Positions 13,066 to 17,803 of a DNA stretch of 17,803 nucleotides are shown one piece after another; position 1 is the first letter of the stretch; each line of letters opens with the position of its first letter. The stretch is taken from NCBI GenBank assembly GCA_002394965.1, contig DGVL01000059.1, forward strand, positions 1 through 17,803, read 5' to 3'. The stretch is from Lachnospira sp. UBA4285. GTDB lineage: Bacteria > Bacillota > Clostridia > Lachnospirales > Lachnospiraceae. A model generated the notes under the pieces. That model was not told where the DNA came from. It was given only the letters and a program-made list of their open reading frames with translations, and did not search any database. A program made the position numbers and the translations under genes.

Positions 13066-13719
13066 TCAATCGTCTTCCCCCAGCACAGCCGGAAAGTACT
13101 TCGCGCCGTACCGGGCTACAGCGGCAACTGCCGGCCCAAGCAACAGTGCCATCAGAACCGGAACAGCCTGAAGACGGGCACCCAGCAGACATCCGATTCC
13201 CACACACGTGAAATCATATGCCATCCGCACCAGGCGGAACGGAAGCTTCGAGAGATGTTTCGAAAGGATGAACGGAACCGCGTCATATGGCGAGGCGCCG
13301 AGATGTACATCCATGTACACCGCTGCCGATAGCACGAACAGGAGAAGCGCCAGTGCAAGAATCAACAGGCGCGCGCTCCCCTGTGTCGTCTGCTCCTTCG
13401 GGATCGTCCGGTTCCAAAGGTAAGTGAAAAAGTCAAGTGAATACCCTACCAGCGTCATGTTGGCAAGTGTTCCGATTCCGATGTTATCGCCTCCAAAGAG
13501 CAGGACCAGAAGAAACAGCACCGTATTGAGAATCAGCTGCCAGTTCCCGATGCTCATTCCAAGTCGCGTCGCGATAGCGCGGTTCATGACAGTATAGGGA
13601 TCTGCCCCCATATCGATCCAGAACAGCCACGACAGCGAAAACCCCATCAGAATAACCGAAATGATTACTGCCAGAGTTCTGGCGGCAAGGTGTTTTTTGT
13701 GAAAGATATTGATCTTCAT
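13066..13719 (-). CDS. YczE/YitT-type integral membrane protein
   Basis: This 217-residue protein has about five to six hydrophobic segments. It carries the repeated motif pattern of the YczE family: LFWIDMGADPYTVM (about 31-44) and VHLGASPYDAVPF (near 138-150), with GMSIGNWQLILN and GIGTLANMTLVGYSLDF in between. Family function is not established; it is usually annotated as a membrane protein of unknown role. The ATG at 13719 has only a weak GGCAGAG-type site. The gene follows GH95 by 72 bp and shows no functional link to its neighbours. A tiny ORF begins right after its stop. Confidence 0.82.
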   Translation of the reverse strand: MKINIFHKKHLAARTLAVIISVILMGFSLSWLFWIDMGADPYTVMNRAIATRLGMSIGNWQLILNTVLFLLVLLFGGDNIGIGTLANMTLVGYSLDFFTYLWNRTIPKEQTTQGSARLLILALALLLFVLSAAVYMDVHLGASPYDAVPFILSKHLSKLPFRLVRMAYDFTCVGIGCLLGARLQAVPVLMALLLGPAVAAVARYGAKYFPAVLGEDD

Positions 13720-13750
13720 TACTCTGCCAATCCGAATGTGTAAATCAGGA

Positions 13751-13764
13751 GCATATATGTATGC
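13751..13764. promoter_or_regulatory. AT-rich inverted repeat upstream of the YczE-like gene
   Basis: GCATATATGTATGC has GCATA/TATGC arms around a 4-bp centre, between the GH95 stop and the YczE-like start. A TATTAT lies just upstream on the minus strand. It could be an operator overlapping a promoter for the YczE-like gene, but no matching -35 was seen. Confidence 0.25.
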
Positions 13765-13791
13765 TTCATAATACTGATGCTTTCTGCATAT

Positions 13792-16146
13792 TTATTGCAA
13801 TCTGCATTCTACTACAGTTTCTGTATCAAGACCCTCGTATTTTCTTGACCACCCGGTATTTTTCCGATAAACCGTCAGCCGTTTCACCCTGCCGTTCTCC
13901 CATGTCATGGAAGCTTTTGCTCCTCCACGAAGGCAGACATTTTCCAGCCTTCCGCTTTTCAAGTCTGCCGGGCATGCCGGCAGCAGAAAAATGTATTCTC
14001 CGTCATCCTGTATCAGCATATTGATGATGCCGGCAGTGGCCCCCAGATTTCCGTCAATCTGAAACACGCTGCCGCCCGCGCGAGGGTGCGTATCCATCAG
14101 ATTGACAGCCGTAGAATCTGTGAGAAGTTTTCGAAGCATCCTGCCGGCGCCTTCCCGGTCATGAAGTGCCGCATACTGGCAGATCAGCCAGGCAGCACTC
14201 CAGCCCGTTTGGCCGCCGCCGTTGCTCAGGCGTCTCTCAATGGTTCTTTTTGCAGCCCGTGCCAGTTCCGGTGTCTTCCTGACAGATACCTCCTCACCCG
14301 GAAACAGTCCGTACAGTTGAGAGATATGCCGATGTCCCGGCTCTGGTTCCTCGTAGTCCTCCTGCCATTCCATGATTTGCCCATATCTTCCAATCTTAAG
14401 TTCCGGAAGATGATCAAGTATTTCACCTGCCTTTTCTGAAATAGCTTCTCTCGGCGCAAAGTCCTGCTGAATGCGTCCACACTCTGTCAGGATGCGGTGC
14501 GCCTCCAGATAATGCCGCAGAAGTTCCCGCAGAATGGAAACATCAATCGTTGAATTCTCACAGACATGTCCCTCCGTACCGTCTTTCATCCGGTATGTAT
14601 TTTCCGGCGAAACTGATGGTGAAACAACAAATGTATCACCCTTCCGGACCAGAAAATCTTCAAAAAAGACAACGGCCTGCTCCAGAACAGGAAAGAAGAG
14701 CTCCAGCCAGTCGATACTGCCTGTATAAACGTATCGCATATACATCTGATTGCATAACCAGGCACCTCCCATAACCCAGAATGTTGCAGGAAGCCACAGA
14801 TCCTGTGGCGCCGCATCTGCCCACAGATCCGTGTTATGATGAGCCATAAAGCCACGGCAGCCATACAGTTCCGCTGCCGCTTTCCGCCCATTGACAGCCA
14901 GCCGCTTAAGCAGCTGCCACAGAGGCTGCATACAAATATCAAGCCCGCAGGCTTCAGCCGGCCAGTAGTTCATCTCGGTATTTATGTTGATGGTATATTT
15001 TGAATCCCAAGGCGGAAGCATGCTTTCATTCCAGATCCCCTGAAGATTTGCGGGAAGCAGACTGCCTCTGCTGCTCGAAATCAGAAGATACCGCCCAAAA
15101 TCAAAATATGTCTGTACAAGTCCCGGATCATCTTCGCCCTTTTTCAGTTTAGCAAGCCTGACATCTGTCGGTAAACTGTCACGCTCCTCATCCGCAGCAA
15201 GCTCAAGCCGCACACCATGAAACAGTTGCGAGAAGCTGTCTGCATGCTTTTTCTCAGCTTTCTGTACCGCTCCCCGCAGTGTGTCACTCATTTCTGTGAA
15301 ATCATAAAAGCTTTTTCTCAGTTCAGCCTCAAGCTGTGCCTTTTCCCGTTCTCTCACGTCTTCTTTCGTGTGAGATGCCCAGGCTGCAGGGGCGTCATTA
15401 TCAACCAGCTCCGGATATACATACCGGAACGTGCTGCCCCCGTTTATTAAAACGACCGCCTCATCTGCGCCCGTGACGACAAGATTTTCGCCCCTTACGC
15501 TCACGTTCCCCCCTTCGGCGAACACCGTAAGTAAAAGCTCATAGTCTACACCGTCTGTTCCCGCACGGCCACACAATGCAATGGTGTGATCATCAACAGC
15601 ACGGATCGTGTCATAAAAGCGCTCTCTCGTCAGAAGCCCATCAAAGCTTATCTGTCCCGGTTCAGACGCCTTACAGATCATGAACAGACAATCCGATGAA
15701 CAGCTGGCAAAATACTGTCTCTCATGCCGTACTCCGCCAATTCTGAAAGTCACGGTACAGACAGCGTCTTCAAGATTCAGCTCCCGCCTGTATTCAAAGC
15801 ACTTCTTTCCCTCCAGATTCCAGAATGTAAACCTGCAGTCCCCCAACGGCTGATAGGGGCGTTCACTCTGCGGAATACCGGCAAGGCTGTAGCGCATCTG
15901 CCTTTCCGCCTCTGGTAGTCTGCCTTGCGCTATCAGGCTCCTGATTTCCGGCAGCGCTTGTCTGGCCTGCGGGTTACACCGGTCCTTCGGCCCGCCATAC
16001 CAGATACTCTCTTCGTTTATCTGCAGCCGGTCACTGACCGCATTTCCGAAGACCATCGCGCCGATGCGGCCGTTTCCGATCGGCAATGCCTCATTCCAGT
16101 CTTTATTATCTGCCGGCCTGTCAAACCAGATTCTGGGCTCTGTCAT
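13792..16146 (-). CDS. Glycoside hydrolase family 95 enzyme (alpha-L-fucosidase-like)
   Basis: This 784-residue enzyme lacks a signal peptide, so it probably acts in the cytosol on imported oligosaccharides. GH95 inverting enzymes remove alpha-1,2-fucose (some remove alpha-L-galactose). The N-terminal beta domain starts IWFDRPADNKDWNEALPIGN with GAMVFGN and LQINEESIWYGG. The (alpha/alpha)6 catalytic domain carries Asn387 and Asn389 (YTININTEMNYWPAE), Glu515 (SVSPENT) and Asp698 (SVFQIDGNLG). These match the Asn/Asn/Glu/Asp active-site set of Bifidobacterium AfcA in order and rough spacing. Its length is usual for the family without accessory modules. The ATG at 16146 has GGAG about 8 bases upstream. 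It follows the partial gene to its right by 14 bp and is probably co-transcribed with it. Confidence 0.93.
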   Translation of the reverse strand: MTEPRIWFDRPADNKDWNEALPIGNGRIGAMVFGNAVSDRLQINEESIWYGGPKDRCNPQARQALPEIRSLIAQGRLPEAERQMRYSLAGIPQSERPYQPLGDCRFTFWNLEGKKCFEYRRELNLEDAVCTVTFRIGGVRHERQYFASCSSDCLFMICKASEPGQISFDGLLTRERFYDTIRAVDDHTIALCGRAGTDGVDYELLLTVFAEGGNVSVRGENLVVTGADEAVVLINGGSTFRYVYPELVDNDAPAAWASHTKEDVREREKAQLEAELRKSFYDFTEMSDTLRGAVQKAEKKHADSFSQLFHGVRLELAADEERDSLPTDVRLAKLKKGEDDPGLVQTYFDFGRYLLISSSRGSLLPANLQGIWNESMLPPWDSKYTININTEMNYWPAEACGLDICMQPLWQLLKRLAVNGRKAAAELYGCRGFMAHHNTDLWADAAPQDLWLPATFWVMGGAWLCNQMYMRYVYTGSIDWLELFFPVLEQAVVFFEDFLVRKGDTFVVSPSVSPENTYRMKDGTEGHVCENSTIDVSILRELLRHYLEAHRILTECGRIQQDFAPREAISEKAGEILDHLPELKIGRYGQIMEWQEDYEEPEPGHRHISQLYGLFPGEEVSVRKTPELARAAKRTIERRLSNGGGQTGWSAAWLICQYAALHDREGAGRMLRKLLTDSTAVNLMDTHPRAGGSVFQIDGNLGATAGIINMLIQDDGEYIFLLPACPADLKSGRLENVCLRGGAKASMTWENGRVKRLTVYRKNTGWSRKYEGLDTETVVECRLQ

Positions 16147-16160
16147 ATAGCATTCTCCAT

Positions 16161-17803
16161 TTAATATTTCTTCGTCGATTTCTCTTCAGTCTTTAAATAT
16201 TCTTCACAAACCTGCTCAAGAGCATTGGCAACGGCCCACAAATTACTGGAAAACCATGAGCTATATGGTCTGCCATTACTATATCTTTCTATCGTCAGAC
16301 CATCGCTTGGGCACCACCGTTCAGAAAGTATCCCATATTGGCCATACCCAGTCTTATCCGGATACAGTTCCAGTGTCTGCATCAGCCACGAAATACCATC
16401 TTCAGCCCTGTCGCAATAATAAGTATCATGCAACTGTTCTCCCAGATAATACAGATCTTCGTTAATGATCGCTCCCATGGGATGAATATGCGGATTCGAA
16501 ACAGATGTCACTGAACCGCCACAGGAATTCCAATTTCCCGAAGCAGGCGTAAGCGGTTTGAAATCAGGCCTTGTTCTATATCCATATCGCCATAAACATT
16601 CGTAATCCGCACCTTCTTTAAGATAATCAAGCCACTTCGGATTCCTGGAATTCTCATGCAGTATTCTGCATGTCCGGATAAAAGCGAGATTTCCCTCCTC
16701 ATCAACCGATTTCCAGGTATCCATCGGGGTCCCAGAACACATAAGTTTTTTCACATTCATATAGTAATAATCTGCTGCTTTTTCCGCTGCCTGCTCATAC
16801 TTCTGAATTTCAGTGAGTTGATATGCATATGCAGATGCCGCTGCGAACCAACATCCTGCGAATCCATCCCAGTCTGTCACTTTCTTACGATTTTCTGCAA
16901 AAGTATATCCAAAAGCACCATCTAATCTTTGTAGTGAAATCACAGTGTCAAGTACCCTGAGTGCATTCTCCAGCCATCTCTGCGGAAAATTCTGATTATG
17001 CTTTTTCAAATACAATATTGTTTTCAGAATATAATGAAGCGCACTACCATTGGTATAGGCGCAATGACAGTCTTTCACCAGGCCAAATCCCGTCCACCAA
17101 CCGTTGACTTTGCTCCCATTCTGAGGCTTCATCAAATCATTATACATACCAGAAACTTCATTATAGCTTTCGGAAATACGGTTTAATATCTCCGCACCGC
17201 TCATGGCATTTTGAAGCTTTTTATCCGCACTTTCTCCCAACACATCACGCACAAGTATCAATGGATAACCCAAAACAGCGCCACCTGTCCAGCCAATTTC
17301 TGTAACATTTCTCCATGGCCGCAGTGTTCTGTCAGCAGGCGGACAGCATTTGACATTTGTATATTCTCTGTCTTCAGAATTCCAATGCAAATTGACAAGT
17401 GAATCAAGAAGGCCGAGGGCTGCTTCTTTATACCTCTTATGAAACACCGGCTTTTCCCGCCGCATTTCATACTCTGATCGGATTATCTCATGAATTCTGT
17501 TCCTGGTACCCGGCATATAGTAGATTGTCCCGCTGGTTCTGGCAGCCTGCGTGCGGTCACAGACCGAAGGCATGGGGTCGCGCTTATTCTTCATCGTGCA
17601 TGGATCATTTGTATAACCGAGGGACACACCAGCGGAGCACGGCAGCGCTGCAATCACTCCGTTTTTTATATACCCACAATCCGAATCGTCCGCTTTTGAA
17701 TAAGGCTCCACAGAAACCGCCATCACGCCATATTCCGTACAAACCGCAGAAAGCGGCATTGCAGCCCTGTCAGCGCGATATTCCCAGAATGGTGAGCAAT
17801 AAG
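16161..17803 (-). CDS. Unrecognised alpha-helical, aromatic-rich protein, possible glycosidase-like (5' end beyond right edge)
   Basis: At least 546 residues are visible. The frame stays open through the internal Met at 17759 to the right edge (reading YCSPFWEYRADRAA before it) and that Met has no ribosome binding site, so the true start lies outside. I do not recognise the family. The region after about residue 100 is rich in predicted helices with Trp/Tyr clusters: WTGGAVLGYPLILVRDVLG, NGWWTGFGLVKDCHCAYTNG, RLDGAFGYTF, DWDGFAGCWFAAASAYAYQL, YSSWFSSNLWAVANALEQ. This resembles (alpha/alpha) six-hairpin glycoside hydrolases or epimerase-like proteins. No membrane segment is seen. It sits 14 bp upstream of the GH95 gene, favouring a role in the same glycan pathway. 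Base composition is more AT-rich than in the rest of the window. A sugar-active function is inference. Confidence 0.7.
   Translation of the reverse strand, partial: YCSPFWEYRADRAAMPLSAVCTEYGVMAVSVEPYSKADDSDCGYIKNGVIAALPCSAGVSLGYTNDPCTMKNKRDPMPSVCDRTQAARTSGTIYYMPGTRNRIHEIIRSEYEMRREKPVFHKRYKEAALGLLDSLVNLHWNSEDREYTNVKCCPPADRTLRPWRNVTEIGWTGGAVLGYPLILVRDVLGESADKKLQNAMSGAEILNRISESYNEVSGMYNDLMKPQNGSKVNGWWTGFGLVKDCHCAYTNGSALHYILKTILYLKKHNQNFPQRWLENALRVLDTVISLQRLDGAFGYTFAENRKKVTDWDGFAGCWFAAASAYAYQLTEIQKYEQAAEKAADYYYMNVKKLMCSGTPMDTWKSVDEEGNLAFIRTCRILHENSRNPKWLDYLKEGADYECLWRYGYRTRPDFKPLTPASGNWNSCGGSVTSVSNPHIHPMGAIINEDLYYLGEQLHDTYYCDRAEDGISWLMQTLELYPDKTGYGQYGILSERWCPSDGLTIERYSNGRPYSSWFSSNLWAVANALEQVCEEYLKTEEKSTKKY

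Overview
The window reads as chromosomal DNA from an anaerobic, probably gut-dwelling Firmicute of the Clostridia (Lachnospiraceae-like). This is an inference from strong AGGAGG-type ribosome binding sites, a T-box leader, a PucR-type regulator, a clostridial cytidylate-kinase-like protein, a YczE-type membrane protein and glycan-degrading enzymes. Base composition is GC-rich by eye for most of the window and becomes clearly more AT-rich from about 16160 to the right edge. Almost everything lies on the minus strand; only the two genes between 5392 and 7349 are on plus.

Region A (1-4957, minus strand, read right to left) is one apparent operon. It holds an FAD-dependent DAO-type oxidoreductase, a ferredoxin/FAD/NAD oxidoreductase and a 2x[4Fe-4S] plus BFD iron-sulfur subunit. 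These are followed by a branched-chain-amino-acid-type ABC uptake system: lipoprotein LivK, then the start of permease LivH at the left edge. The simplest reading is uptake of an amino or imino acid (or N-alkylated derivative) followed by its oxidation, with electrons passed through Fe-S clusters. The substrate is not evident.

Region B (4958-7349) starts with a 434-bp divergent intergenic stretch carrying repeated GGAC/GTCC boxes spaced about three helical turns apart. Two plus-strand genes follow: a cytidylate-kinase-like protein, closed by a strong terminator, and a PucR-family regulator that may control the divergent operon.

Region C (7371-8820, minus) is a BASS-family (bile acid:sodium symporter-like) transporter. 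Its leader has a consensus promoter, a complete T-box riboswitch with apparent specifier AUC (isoleucine) and an intrinsic terminator. This is the most striking regulatory feature in the window.

Region D (8829-12924, minus) contains a monocistronic PL22-like oligogalacturonate lyase. Upstream of it lies a three-gene unit: a cytosine-permease-like NCS1 transporter, a formamidase/amidase of the nitrilase superfamily and a 76-residue protein. This unit has a good promoter followed almost at once by a very large terminator-like hairpin in the leader.

Region E (12930-17803, minus) contains a YczE-like membrane protein with a possible 44-residue membrane ORF just after its stop. Further upstream are a GH95 alpha-L-fucosidase-family enzyme and, 14 bp before it, a partial alpha-helical, Trp/Tyr-rich protein of unrecognised family that runs off the right edge. 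These last two look like a small intracellular glycan-degradation operon.

I saw no tRNA or rRNA genes, CRISPR arrays, transposases, phage genes or origins.
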